Positions 12,137-25,117 of a DNA stretch of 64,000 nucleotides are shown piece by piece. Source of the stretch: Omphiscola glabra (taxonomy: Eukaryota; Mollusca; Gastropoda; Lymnaeidae); contig OZ024802.1 in assembly GCA_964017045.1 (NCBI GenBank), positions 8,303,553 to 8,367,552 on the forward strand, written 5' to 3'. The position numbers were made by a program, and so were the translations under genes. Numbering within the stretch: position 1 is the stretch's first letter; every line of letters starts with the position of its first letter. Under the pieces are notes generated by a model. It saw only the letters and a program-made list of their open reading frames with translations, did not search any database and was not told the origin of the DNA.

Positions 12137-12455
12137 TAGCAGGAAACACGCTAGGCAAGTAGCAGGAAACACACTAGGAAAGTAGCAGGAAACACGCTAG
12201 GCAAGTAGCAGGAAACACGCTAGGCAAGTAGCAGGGCACACGCTAGGCAAGTAGCAGGACACACGCTAGGCAAGTAGCAGGAAACACGCTAGGCAAGTAG
12301 CAGGAAACACGCTAGGGAAGTAGCAGGAAACACGCCAGGCAAGTAGCAGGAAACACGCTAGGCAAGTAGCAGGACACACGCTAGGCAAGTAGCAGGACAC
12401 ACGCTAGGCAAGTAGCAGGAAACACGCCAGGCAAGTAGCAGGCTAGGCAAGTAGC
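12137..12455. repeat. 23-bp minisatellite, ~13 copies
   Basis: AGGAAACACGCTAGGCAAGT is the core, with GACACACG and GCCAGG variants. Confidence 0.92.
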
Positions 12456-12746
12456 ACAAAACTTGCTTGGTACGAACATGCCATTATTTAAACAGCAATG
12501 TTACTGAGATAGGAAGCAGAGAGAAAATGGACAAAAGGGGGTGGGGTGGTATAAGAAGCTACATGCATTGGAAGGCTACACGTAGAAATAATTGATGACG
12601 TTGCAGATTTTAAAAAAAATCGACATGTCCCCATTCGTCTTTCTTACGGTCTAGTGACGTAACTCGATGACTTTTGCCTGACAATGTCGGTTTCTAACTC
12701 TTTAATGTTTACTGCAACAAGAGTTGGGTCAATTTATTGTCACGCC

Positions 12747-15700
12747 CATCTTTATATTATGTTCATCTTTATATTATGTCTATTTTTATATTATGTCTAT
12801 CTTTATATTATGTCCATCTTTATATTATGTCTATTTTTATATTATGTCTATCTTTATATTATGTCCATCTTTATATTATGTCTATCTTTATATTATGTCC
12901 ATCTTTATATTATGTATATCTTTATATTTTGTCCATCTTTATATTATGTCCATCTTTATATTATGTCTATCTTTATATTATGTCCATCTTTATATTATGT
13001 TCATCTTTATATTATGTCCATCTTTATATTATGTCCATCTTTATATTATGTCTATCTTTATATTATGTCTATCTTTATATTATGTCCATCTTTATATTAT
13101 GTCTATCTTTATATTATGTCCATCTTTATATTATGTTCATCTTTATATTATGTCCATCTTTATATTATGTCCATCTTTATATTATGTCTATCTTTATATT
13201 ATGTCTATCTTTATATTATGTCCATCTTTATATTATGTCTATCTTTATATTATGTCCATCTTTATATTATGTTCATCTTTATATTATGTCCATCTTTATA
13301 TTATGTCCATCTTTATATTATGTCTATCTTTATATTATGTCTATCTTTATATTATGTCCATCTTTATATTATGTCTATCTTTATATTATGTCCATCTTTA
13401 TATTATGTCTATCTTTATATTATGTCCATCTTTTTATTATGTCTATCTTTATATTATGTCCATCTTTATATTATGTCTATCTTTATATTATGTTCATCTT
13501 TATATTATGTCCATCTTTATATTATGTCTATCTTTATATTATGTCCATCTTTAAATTATGTCTATCTTTATATTATGTCCATCTTTATATTATGTCCATC
13601 TTTATATTATGTCTATCTTTATATTATGTCCATCTTTATATTATGTCTATCTTTATATTATGTCTATCTTTATATTATGTCCATCTTTATATTATGTCCA
13701 TCTTTATATTATGTCTATCTTTATATTATGTCTATCTTTATATTATGTCTTTCTTTATATTATGTCCATCTTTATATTATGTCCATCTTTATATTATGTT
13801 CATCTTTATATTATGTCCATCTTTATATTATGTCCATCTTTATATTATGTCTATCTTTATATTATGTCTATCTTTATATTATGTCTATCTTTATATTATG
13901 TCCATCTTTATAATATGTCTATCTTTATATTATGTCCATCTTTATATTATGTCCATCTTTATATTATGTCTATCTTTATATTATGTCTATCTTTATATTA
14001 TGTCTTTCTTTATATTATGTCCATCTTTATAGTATGTCTATCTTTATATTATGTCCATCTTTATATTATGTCTATCTTTATATTATGTCCATCTTTATAT
14101 TATGTCTATCTTTATATTATGTCCATCTTTATATTATGTATATCTTTATATTTTGTCCATCTTTATATTATGTCCATCTTTATATTATGTATATCTTTAT
14201 ATTATGTCCATCTTTATATTATGTTCATCTTTATATTATGTCCATCTTTATATTATGTCCATCTTTATATTATGTCTATCTTTATATTATGTCTATCTTT
14301 ATATTATGTCCATCTTTATATTATGTCTATCTTTATATTATGTCCATCTTTATATTATGTTCATCTTTATATTATGTCCATCTTTATATTATGTCCATCT
14401 TTATATTATGTCTATCTTTATATTATGTCTATCTTTATATTATGTCCATCTTTATATTATGTCTATCTTTATATTATGTCTATCTTTATATTATGTCCAT
14501 CTTTATATTATGTCCATCTTTATATTATGTTCATCTTTATATTATGTCTATCTTTATATTATGTCTATCTTTATATTATGTCCATCTTTATATTATGTCT
14601 ATCTTTATATTATGTCCATCTTTATATTATGTATATCTTTATATTTTGTCCATCTTTATATTATGTCCATCTTTATATTATGTCTATCTTTATATTATGT
14701 CCATCTTTATATTATGTTCATCTTTATATTATGTCCATCTTTATATTATGTCCATCTTTATATTATGTATATCTTTATATTATGTCTATCTTTATATTAT
14801 GTCCATCTTTATATTATGTCTATCTTTATATTATGTCCATCTTTATATTATGTCCATCTTTATATTATGTCCATCTTTATATTATGTCTATCTTTATATT
14901 ATGTCTATCTTTATATTATGTCCATCTTTATATTATGTCTATCTTTATATTATGTTCATCTTTATATTATGTCCATCTTTATATTATGTCTATCTTTATA
15001 TTATGTCCATCTTTAAATTATGTCTATCTTTATATTATGTCCATCTTTATATTATGTCCATCTTTATATTATGTCTATCTTTATATTATGTCCATCTTTA
15101 TATTATGTTCATCTTTATATTATGTCCATCTTTATATTATGTCCATCTTTATATTATGTCTATCTTTATATTATGTCTATCTTTATATTATGTCCATCTT
15201 TATATTATGTCTATCTTTATATTATGTCCATCTTTATATTATGTTCATCTTTATATTATGTCCATCTTTATATTATGTCCATCTTTATATTATGTCTATC
15301 TTTATATTATGTCTATCTTTATATTATGTCCATCTTTATATTATGTCTATCTTTATATTATGTCCATCTTTATATTATGTCTATCTTTATATTATGTCCA
15401 TCTTTTTATTATGTCTATCTTTATATTATGTCCATCTTTATATTATGTCTATCTTTATATTATGTTCATCTTTATATTATGTCCATCTTTATATTATGTC
15501 TATCTTTATATTATGTCCATCTTTAAATTATGTCTATCTTTATATTATGTCCATCTTTATATTATGTCCATCTTTATATTATGTCTATCTTTATATTATG
15601 TCCATCTTTATATTATGTCTATCTTTATATTATGTCTATCTTTATATTATGTCCATCTTTATATTATGTCCATCTTTATATTATGTCTATCTTTATATTA

Positions 15701-18387
15701 TGTCTATCTTTATATTATGTCTTTCTTTATATTATGTCCATCTTTATATTATGTCCATCTTTATATTATGTTCATCTTTATATTATGTCCATCTTTATAT
15801 TATGTCCATCTTTATATTATGTCTATCTTTATATTATGTCTATCTTTATATTATGTCTTTCTTTATATTATGTCCATCTTTATAATATGTCTATCTTTAT
15901 ATTATGTCCATCTTTATATTATGTCCATCTTTATATTATGTCTATCTTTATATTATGTCTATCTTTATATTATGTCTTTCTTTATATTATGTCCATCTTT
16001 ATAGTATGTCTATCTTTATATTATGTCCATCTTTATATTATGTCTATCTTTATATTATGTCCATCTTTATATTATGTCTATCTTTATATTATGTCCATCT
16101 TTATATTATGTATATCTTTATATTTTGTCCATCTTTATATTATGTCCATCTTTATATTATGTATATCTTTATATTATGTCCATCTTTATATTATGTTCAT
16201 CTTTATATTATGTCCATCTTTATATTATGTCCATCTTTATATTATGTCTATCTTTATATTATGTCTATCTTTATATTATGTCCATCTTTATATTATGTCT
16301 ATCTTTATATTATGTCCATCTTTATATTATGTTCATCTTTATATTATGTCCATCTTTATATTATGTCCATCTTTATATTATGTCTATCTTTATATTATGT
16401 CTATCTTTATATTATGTCCATCTTTATATTATGTCTATCTTTATATTATGTCTATCTTTATATTATGTCCATCTTTATATTATGTCCATCTTTATATTAT
16501 GTTCATCTTTATATTATGTCTATCTTTATATTATGTCTATCTTTATATTATGTCCATCTTTATATTATGTCTATCTTTATATTATGTCCATCTTTATATT
16601 ATGTATATCTTTATATTTTGTCCATCTTTATATTATGTCCATCTTTATATTATGTCTATCTTTATATTATGTCCATCTTTATATTATGTTCATCTTTATA
16701 TTATGTCCATCTTTATATTATGTCCATCTTTATATTATGTCTATCTTTATATTATGTCTATCTTTATATTATGTCCATCTTTATATTATGTCTATCTTTA
16801 TATTATGTCCATCTTTATATTATGTTCATCTTTATATTATGTCCATCTTTATATTATGTCCATCTTTATATTATGTCTATCTTTATATTATGTCTATCTT
16901 TATATTATGTCCATCTTTATATTATGTCTATCTTTATATTATGTCCATCTTTATATTATGTCTATCTTTATATTATGTCCATCTTTTTATTATGTCTATC
17001 TTTATATTATGTCCATCTTTATATTATGTCTATCTTTATATTATGTTCATCTTTATATTATGTCCATCTTTATATTATGTCTATCTTTATATTATGTCCA
17101 TCTTTAAATTATGTCTATCTTTATATTATGTCCATCTTTATATTATGTCCATCTTTATATTATGTCTATCTTTATATTATGTCCATCTTTATATTATGTC
17201 TATCTTTATATTATGTCTATCTTTATATTATGTCCATCTTTATATTATGTCCATCTTTATATTATGTCTATCTTTATATTATGTCTATCTTTATATTATG
17301 TCTTTCTTTATATTATGTCCATCTTTATATTATGTCCATCTTTATATTATGTTCATCTTTATATTATGTCCATCTTTATATTATGTCCATCTTTATATTA
17401 TGTCTATCTTTATATTATGTCTATCTTTATATTATGTCTTTCTTTATATTATGTCCATCTTTATAGTATGTCTATCTTTATATTATGTCCATCTTTATAT
17501 TATGTCCATCTTTATATTATGTCTATCTTTATATTATGTCTATCTTTATATTATGTCTTTCTTTATATTATGTCCATCTTTATAGTATGTCTATCTTTAT
17601 ATTATGTCCATCTTTATATTATGTCTATCTTTTTAGTATATTCATCTTTATATTATGTCTATCTTTATATTATGTCCATCTTTATATTATGTCTATCTTT
17701 ATATTATGTCCATCTTTATATTATGTCTATCTTTATATTATGTCTATCTTTATATTATGTCCATCTTTATATTATGTCCATCTTTATATTATGTCCATCT
17801 TTATATTATGTCTATCTTTATATTATGTTTATCTTTATATTATGTCTTTCTTTATATTATGTATATCTTTATATTATGTCCATCTTTATATTATGTCCAT
17901 CTTTATATTATGTCCATCTTTATATTATGTCCATCTTTATATTATGTCTATCTTTATATTATGTCTATCTTTATATTATGTCTTTCTTTATATTATGTCC
18001 ATCTTTATAGTATGTCTATCTTTATATTATGTCCATCTTTATATTATGTCTATCTTTTTAGTATATCCATCTTTATATTATGTCTATCTTTATATTATGT
18101 CCATCTTTATATTATGTCTATCTTTATATTATGTCCATCTTTATATTATGTCTATCTTTATATTATGTCCATCTTTATATTATGTCCATCTTTATATTAT
18201 GTCCATCTTTATATTATGTCTATCTTTATATTATGTCCATCTTTATATTATGTCCATCTTTATATTATGTCCATCTTTATATTATGTCCATCTTTATATT
18301 ATGTCCATCTTTATATTATGTCCATCTTTATATTATGTATATCTTTATATTATGTCCATCTTTATATTATGTCCATCTTTATATTAA
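12747..18387. repeat. 17-bp satellite, ~330 copies (5.6 kb) with higher-order blocks
   Basis: The monomer is ATCTTTATATTATGTCC/T. It runs uninterrupted and stays in exact 17-bp register. The plus-strand monomer contains no TAA, TAG or TGA, so all three plus frames are open for kilobases and spell the same 17-residue repeat (SIFILCPSLYYVHLYIM). The minus strand has two TAA words per monomer and is closed. There is no splice context, start context or non-repeat flanking frame, so I treat the huge plus-strand frames as artefacts. Rare monomer variants recur at spacings that are exact multiples of 17, showing duplication of blocks of 30-116 monomers. Confidence 0.97.
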
Positions 18388-18520
18388 GTCCTGAACAATA
18401 ATCCCGTTTATGTTGTTTTCTTTTGTGCTTTAAATTGACCTCAACGGGTTCAGCATTTTTCTTGAAATCTCTTTTAGGGATTTTTTCATTCATACTCCGC
18501 ATAAAGAAATCTTTAATTAA

Positions 18521-18583
18521 TTTATGTATACTTTATTTATGTATACTTTATTTATGTATACTTTATTTATGTATACTTTATTT
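18521..18583. repeat. 15-bp tandem repeat, 4 copies
   Basis: TTTATGTATACTTTA repeats four times. Confidence 0.9.
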
Positions 18584-18818
18584 CTAGGATATTCATTTGG
18601 CGCTTACATTATAGAATTTATAACCTTGTTGCTGATAAATTGGTACGCCCTGTACCAACTGTCACATTTGTATTGGCAAATAAGTGTACCACCTGGACCT
18701 GCTAATGGTACTCAGAAGGTCTAAAAATAGGTTTGGGATTTTGACTTTGTTTTTTAAATTAGCGGTTTAGTTTTATTTCATAATGAATATTCTAAGAGAT
18801 GTATATATATATATATTG

Positions 18819-19100
18819 GTTACCGGAAATTTGATCGAAAGAAATTTCGTCGACAGAAAATTGATCGACGGAAATTTGATCGAACGGAAATTTGGTCGAA
18901 TCTTTTTTTCAGTTCCCACGTTAAAATATTCGTCAAATTTCTTTTTGGACGCACTATACTATACAGTAAAACAAAATAATGCGTTCAAAAAGAAATTTGA
19001 CGCAAAATTTTAAAGTGTAAACTAAAAAAAAAGATTCGACCAAATTTCCGTCGATCAATTTTCCGTCGACGAAATTTCTTTCGATCAAATTTCCGGATAC
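18819..19100. mobile_element. Foldback (long inverted repeat) MITE, ~282 bp
   Basis: The left arm starts ACCGGAAATTTGATCGAAAG and the right arm ends with its near-perfect reverse complement. The arms pair over about 80-95 bases, including CGACGGAAATTTGGTCGAAT. Inner segments also pair (GTCAAATTTCTTTTTGGACGCA region near 18932 with 18983-19005), so almost the whole element folds into one hairpin. It lies in a TA microsatellite, so the target duplication cannot be read. No coding capacity; superfamily unassigned. Confidence 0.85.
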
Positions 19101-19348
19101 GTATATATTCCCCACGGACCACCTAACAGTCATGCAAATAATATTTCATATCAGTTTCAATAAAATAACACACTCATTTCTTTTAAACGGATTTAATTTT
19201 GTTATTGACTTCGTTCGAAATTCAAAGGCGGTTGGTCAAGGTTCAGTAAGTCACCTGACAAGAAGGTGCATAGCCAAGATTACTGCCAGCCGGGGCGGGA
19301 CAAAAAAAAATGTTCCGCCTCCCTTCCAAAGAAAGAAAACTCTCAGGT

Positions 19349-19606
19349 TGTGATAGTGTGTATGACTTACGATTATTATTGTGAGCAGTGAGGGAACTTT
19401 GTGACCTGGTTGGCCTGGGTTGTTGTTATGTGGTGTGGCTGCACGTGGTGAGTTGTTGTTATTCATGAATATTATTTAAACTTAAAGGCACGGAGACGTG
19501 CAATGAGTGATCTTGAATGTGAAGTATAAAAAGAGTGTAGGACGTAGAATAAAGATCAGCCATTACACTGAACACAGGCGAGTTGGCGTCATTCATTGCT
19601 ATTACA
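19349..19606 (+). mobile_element. Probable solo LTR (258 bp)
   Basis: It begins TGTGATAG and ends CTATTACA, short terminal inverted repeats with the TG...CA ends of retroviral-type LTRs. Flanking pentamers are CAGGT (19344-19348) and CAAGT (19607-19611), matching at 4 of 5. Inside are a TATA-like box (GAAGTATAAAAAG, about 19519-19531) and a poly-A signal AATAAAG (about 19550), in the order expected for U3-R. No internal retroelement genes or second LTR are seen, so it would be a solo LTR left by recombination. Family not determined. Confidence 0.55.
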
Positions 19607-19639
19607 CAAGTTGGCCGAAAATACACACACACTCCTTAC

Positions 19640-19663
19640 CCCCCCCCCCCCCCCCCCCCCCCG
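19640..19663. repeat. Poly-C run
   Basis: A homopolymeric C tract of about 24 bases. Similar C or G runs of 12-20 bases occur near 23717, 25744, 27020, 30430, 38340, 38864, 42173, 47150, 48030 and 52050. Confidence 0.9.
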
Positions 19664-19669
19664 CCGTAT

Positions 19670-21100
19670 GCAGAAAATAAATTCCCGCTCGGTTTTAGAA
19701 CCACATTCGTACCCTTCCTACGTCATTTCTGAAAAGGACACATTAGCCACGTTTATAGCTCTATTTCTATTCCAGCGGCTATCAATCTTTTACCATATTT
19801 CAAAATTTGCGTCACATTGGTGTTGGTGATCCATTAGCGACACCAGTTGGAAACCGTTGCTTGTTACAAGCATCTTTTAGCGTTACAAGAATACCCAAAG
19901 CACGGTCATCAATGATAAAACATCAAAACATTATCAAAGTTTAAAAAAAAAAAAAAATTCTGACTGCGTATGTTCGTATACGTCTGTGTGCATGTTCGCG
20001 TTTGTGTTCCCGTGGTCCCAACTGTCTCATGTGTCTCATGGTATGGTCTTAAAATTCGTTTGTGGTCACATTTAGTTCTGGCGTCATTTCCGGCTCGCGG
20101 GTGTCACCACCGGATATTGAGAGGTTTCGGGCTGTGTGAGTTTCCGTTCTTTTTGTTTGATTAAATGATGATAGACGTCCTTAACCCTTGGCAACCGTCG
20201 ACATTTCCGGCAGGAGAGAACTTTATCAGCCTCAGCAATTATTTGTCAAAAACGTGTTTTATTTATTTTATTTTATTTGTTTAAATTTTTAAACTCTAAA
20301 TTTTTTTAATGAAGCCATGAAAATGTGGCCAACTTCAATAATCATAATCTAATAATCGGTTTGTCTGCCCTTTTTAAAATGTCCGTTTATTTTAACTAGT
20401 TTAAAATAAATCAATTGTTGTACCAATTATGGTAAAACGTCGATGCTTTTAGCTAGTTAATAACAATAACTCGTCTAACGTGTGCTTACTACGCCCTTGC
20501 TCTGTTTGACAGGATATTTTATATGTATTCTATACGTTTTAAATCGACGCCATTATTGATAATATGAAGCGTCACTGAGGGAAGAGTAATCTAATGTTAA
20601 AAATTAAAGCGAAACCGAAGAGTAACTTAATTTTAACAACGAAAGCGACCCCGAAGGCTTGATCACTTGATGCATTTAGTCGAGCATTATAATGGAGAGC
20701 ACTTTTCAACTATTGATTCGAACAGCTGGTGATTCATGGGATCAACACAGTCTTCAAACATCCCAACACAAGGTAAACCACGGCTTGAAAGGTAAATCCT
20801 TTTTCTATATAACGTTGACAAATTAAATAATAATAATAATAAAGTTCATTTGAAAAATCACGCTTCATCCCCAAAGGCTCGAAGCGCGGTACAAAAACAA
20901 AGCTGGGAGATCATAACTAGCTGAAAAAGTCGGTAGACAACTTCAAATAACATAACACAGGCATAACGTTGTATGACCGAACAATTTTCGAACCTTAAGT
21001 GTGAGAATTTTGAAAACAGAATTACAAAATACTGTACCTTCACTATATGCCGCCCGGGGCGACTCCCCGCCCTCCCCCGGCAAATTATTAGCACCGTAGA
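19670..21100. other. No gene recognised
   Basis: AT-rich unique DNA with a poly-A run near 19945 and a TAA microsatellite (20829-20840). No exon or element supported. Confidence 0.5.
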
Positions 21101-21115
21101 GCTTCAATTTCCCGA

Positions 21116-21437
21116 GCGCCGAACATCATAATCTTCCATTATTATATAAGAATCTTCCATTATTACATTATAATCTTCCATTATTACATAAGAATCTTCC
21201 ATTATTACATCATAATCTTCCATTTTTCCATAAGAATCTTCCATTATTACATCATAATCTTCCATTATTCCATAAGAATCTTCCATTATTACATCATAAT
21301 CTTCCATTATTCCATAAGAATCTTCCATTATTACATCATAATCTTCCATTATTCCATAAGAATCTTCCATAATTACATTATAATCTTCCATTATTACATA
21401 AGAATCTTCCATTATTACATCATAATCTTCTTTTTTA
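21116..21437. repeat. 21-bp minisatellite with 42-bp alternation, ~15 copies
   Basis: ATCTTCCATTATTACAT units alternate between CATAATC and ATAAGAATC starts, giving a 42-bp dimer. The minus-strand frame of MEDYDVIMEDSYGI repeats is an artefact of the length. Confidence 0.9.
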
Positions 21438-21583
21438 ATTGCGAGATCTGCATTTGGGTGAACCCCCAACAGAAATCAACTTCCATTTTCTTGTTGTTTT
21501 TTTTTATTATTATTTTTTTTTGTTTTTTTTTAAATTTTACGTTGAAATTTTATTTTTTCCCAAAGCATGAGGGAAATTGTTTA

Positions 21584-21640
21584 CAATCAGGATTATACAT
21601 TCAGGATTATACAATCAGGATTATGCAATCAGGATTATAC
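21584..21640. repeat. 14-bp tandem repeat, 4 copies
   Basis: CAGGATTATACAAT repeats four times. Confidence 0.88.
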
Positions 21641-21709
21641 ATATGCTATTTTAAAGAAATCGTTTTTCTGATCTAGAAGCAAATCTCACTAAAGTTTAAT
21701 AGGGCAATT

Positions 21710-21779
21710 TAAGAAAAACGTTTTTCCTACCCCACCCCATTAGATCCCACCCCCTTTTCGACCCCTGCGTACGCCACTG
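21710..21779 (-). mobile_element. Terminal fragment of a hAT-type MITE
   Basis: On the minus strand it starts CAGTGGCGTACGCAGGGGTC, followed by a G-rich stretch. This is a common style of hAT MITE end. The other end was not found, so the boundary on the left is a guess. Confidence 0.4.
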
Positions 21780-22095
21780 CGAAGGTTGTCTCAAATCAGC
21801 TTGGCCTTCCATAAAACTAGCACCAATTTTGTGTCACCTAGATGGCTGACATTGCTAAGAATTGCACGTAAAAGTTGATGTTTGGAAAGGATGTTGCACT
21901 TTTTTTGTACAGGTTTTAGGAAACAATAGCACAACCCCCCCCCCTCCCCCAGTTGTGTATAATAGTTTGGTTGTGAACAAAAACAAAAAAATGTAGTTAA
22001 TAAAATCTTAATATGAAAGTGAAAGTTGGCATATTTCTCATACAATAAATCTGACAGGCAGTGCAGGCGTCATCAGCACGTCAAACACGGTACAT

Positions 22096-22482
22096 TTGTA
22101 TTGCACAGTTACAAACACAACCGTAAAGATATCGGAAGCTGAAAGGACACAGTTTTAAACATAACAGTAAAGATATAAGAGGCTGAGAGGACACAGTTAT
22201 ACACACGAAAGTAAAGATATCGGAAGCTGAAAGGACACAGTTATACACACAACAGTAAATATATCGGAAGCTGAAAGGACACAGTTATACACACAACAGT
22301 AAAGATATAAGAGGCTGAGAGGACACAGTTATACACACAAAAGTAAAGATATCGGAAGCTGAAAGTACACAGTTATACACACAACAGTAAATATATCGGA
22401 AGCTGAAAGGACACAGTTATAAACACAACAGTAAAGATATAAGAGGCTGAGAAGACACAGTTATACACAAAACAGTAACGAT
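22096..22482. repeat. 44-bp minisatellite, ~8.5 copies
   Basis: The unit contains GGACACAGTTATACACACAA and AGTAAAGATATCGGAAGCTG. Two variants (ATATCGGAAGCTGAAAG and ATATAAGAGGCTGAGAG) alternate in a pattern that repeats every three units. Confidence 0.9.
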
Positions 22483-22575
22483 CACGGCAAATTAGTTTAT
22501 GTTTTTTGTTTAAATCTTGCAACATGTCTAAATTTGGAAGGCTATTTTTGTCCCAATTCCCCATATACTCTATTG

Positions 22576-22770
22576 CAGAGGTTCCCAAACTTATTTTCAG
22601 ATACTTAAGACTCCCTGATATATTCATTCTTTGAGCGAGCAAAGAGAAAGATATATGTATCTATATTTCTAGCTACGTCCTGAAATATAGTAAAGAAAAA
22701 TGACGTAAGTAAGACACTTTGAGTTTGGAATTATAAAACTGTTTTTTATCACCCACTTTGGGAATCACTG
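22576..22770. mobile_element. hAT-type MITE of the CAGAGGTTCCCAAAC class (195 bp)
   Basis: Termini CAGAGGTTCCCAAACTT and CACTTTGGGAATCACTG form imperfect inverted repeats. They are flanked by a perfect 8-bp duplication CTCTATTG (22568-22575 and 22771-22778). Non-coding AT-rich body. Confidence 0.9.
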
Positions 22771-22778
22771 CTCTATTG

Positions 22779-24060
22779 GATATGCTCTTATCCTTTCATA
22801 AACAATCCTTTACGCCGTTAATTGAACTCCTTTTTAGAAACGAAATTAGGTTTTCAAATTTCTTGTGAAATGAACTTTAAAATATCTTATAAAAACGTAG
22901 AGTTCATGAACTGAACTTCTTGCACATTAATAATAGGTTTTCTTTTTTTATTACGATTTTTTATAACTTTTTTTTGTTTATAAATTATTTTTCAAACTGT
23001 CGTCATTCGTTTTCATGACAACGAGACTGGTTCCAAAGCGATCGTCCAACATTTTGTGCTACGCGTTGCTCGTTCAGCCATGTTTTATCGTGTCTGCATT
23101 CAGGCGGTTTTTGTTGCTGTTACACTTCCATTTTTGTTACAAATTTAGACCCCCTGCTTTTCTTCGTTATCGTGAAGTTGTTGCTGTTTTATTGTGGATG
23201 TTGTTGTTATGTTGTCGTTTGTTTATGTCCGTTGTCATGGAGACGTAGTGAAGACGTCGATAGATGAAAGGGGGAAAATATGAAATAATTAATGAAATAG
23301 TTGCTTGTGAAATTTTGTGATGTAAATTAGAGCGGAGAGTTTAGGTAGTTAGCAGTGTTTATCAATGCTTTTAGCGACACGAGTAAACATCTCCACACAT
23401 ATGGGATCATATTGGATCATATTGGATCATATTGGATGACATTTGCACCCCAGGCATATAGTGTCATATGTCACATTTGAAAGTCTCGGAAAATTTTCGC
23501 AACTTTTCAGTGTTTTGAGTACATGTCCCTCTTGCATAAACTTATTTGATATAAAATAATATAGTAATGCAAAAAGTCTCAAACCATCTACGTCTAAAAC
23601 TGGTTCACCAACTTTACAATCCCGCAAAGATGCTCCCACACCACCACCCTCTAACTCCACCTGACGTTACTGCCCCTACCCACTATGGGTTAAACGTGGC
23701 TAGCAGTAAACAGCCCCCCCCCCCCCCAATTATCAAGAAACAACAAACGTGCGCGCCCCGTTAATTCGTTAATTCGACGTAATCTGCACTGGTATTGATC
23801 TCCTTCTAGAAAGGGGGGGGGGGGGATTCTCAAACAGTGGTTCAGTGTCTCATATGAGCTGATTTATTAATACTCGACACTTTCACATGGGCAGCATCAG
23901 AAGATCGTTACTTAGTCGTCGCAGCCATGAATTATAAAATGTTCGTCTGCAACAAGATTTCGTTTGCAGGTGACAGTGTTAAATGCCACAAGATGTTGTG
24001 ACGGTCAGGAAGAGATGGACACGGAGAAACTTACATTAAATGTCCGTCGTCTTCTCAACC
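22779..24060. other. No gene recognised
   Basis: Unique AT-rich DNA with a 13-bp triplet repeat (GGATCATATTGGA, 23404-23438), a poly-C run (23717-23727) and a poly-G run (23814-23825). No gene supported. Confidence 0.5.
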
Positions 24061-24305
24061 CGTGTCACTCCCAGTGTGTCAGACCTAGTGTGTCACTCCA
24101 AGTGTGTCAGTCCTAGTGTGTCAGTCATTGTGTGTCAGTCCTAGTGTGTCAGTCCTAGCGTGTCAGTTTTGGTGTGTCAGTCCTGGTGCGTCCCTCTTGG
24201 TGTGTCAGTCCTAGTGTGTCAGTCCGAGTGTGTCAGTCCTAGTGTGTCACTCCTAGTGTGTCAGTCCTATTGTGTCAGTCCTAGTATGTGACTCTTGGTG
24301 TGTCA
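24061..24305. repeat. 14-bp minisatellite, ~17 copies
   Basis: AGTCCTAGTGTGTC with single-base variants. Confidence 0.92.
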
Positions 24306-24819
24306 TAGACATTAAATGATCCTTTCCCATCTATAGCCGTCGCTTCAGAGTCATTCTATCCAGTCCATTCTACTTCTTCCTTGTTCTCTATCCAGATCTT
24401 TATTTATACGGTGTCGGCATCTCCTATTATGTTGTCCAAGAGAAACTGATTCGTAAAACAAATGATTTGATCGTGGCTTTCCCATGGCCCATGGTGTGGT
24501 CTATCTATCTTCCTAAGTCTTTATCTTGGATTTCCCATGGTGTGGTCTATCCAACTTCCAAAATCCATGCACGTCCCTTGGTTGATGAATCCCTTTAGCG
24601 TATTGGTTTATAATTTCCCGCAAAATCATTTCTGATAGCCCTAAAAGCTTACAATGCATTCTATTCCTGTGATAAGCTTACAATATATTCTAGTCCTGTA
24701 ATGACGGCTACATTTCCGTGATTGAGTGAGCGAAACACAAACATATAACCACTCCATTACAAGTTAAACGCAACGTGAGTCCGTTGTGTAATCTATGGAA
24801 GAGACGGGGGGATGGTATC

Positions 24820-24980
24820 AGTGGTATGGACTGTGGCTGTGTATCAGTATCAAAGGTAGGGACAGGGGTGGAGTATTTGTGGTTAGACCGGTGGCTGTGT
24901 ATCAATGGTAGGGAAAGGGGGGGTATCTGTGGTAGGGACGGTTGCGGTGTGTCGATGGTAGGGATGGGGGTGGATGCAGG
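24820..24980. repeat. Degenerate G/T-rich tandem repeat
   Basis: GTGGCTGTGTATCA and GGTAGGGACGGG-type words recur with loose spacing, likely an old minisatellite. Confidence 0.6.
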
Positions 24981-25117
24981 ACCGGCCCCAAGGTTGTTGG
25001 CACCCCGGGCAAGTTTAACTTTGTCCCCCCCCCCTTTTTAAGTAAGGGTTAAGTAATGAGTTTAATTCCTAGTTTGTTTCTTTTAACATACAATGAACAA
25101 TAAAACTGTATTTATTG

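Noticed and set aside
12684..18401. A set of very long overlapping plus-strand open frames (up to 775 codons) of Tyr/Leu/Ile/Ser-rich 17-residue repeats
   Set aside because: The 17-bp monomer has no stop triplet on the plus strand, so all three frames are open by construction and give the same peptide. There is no unique flanking coding sequence or splice context.
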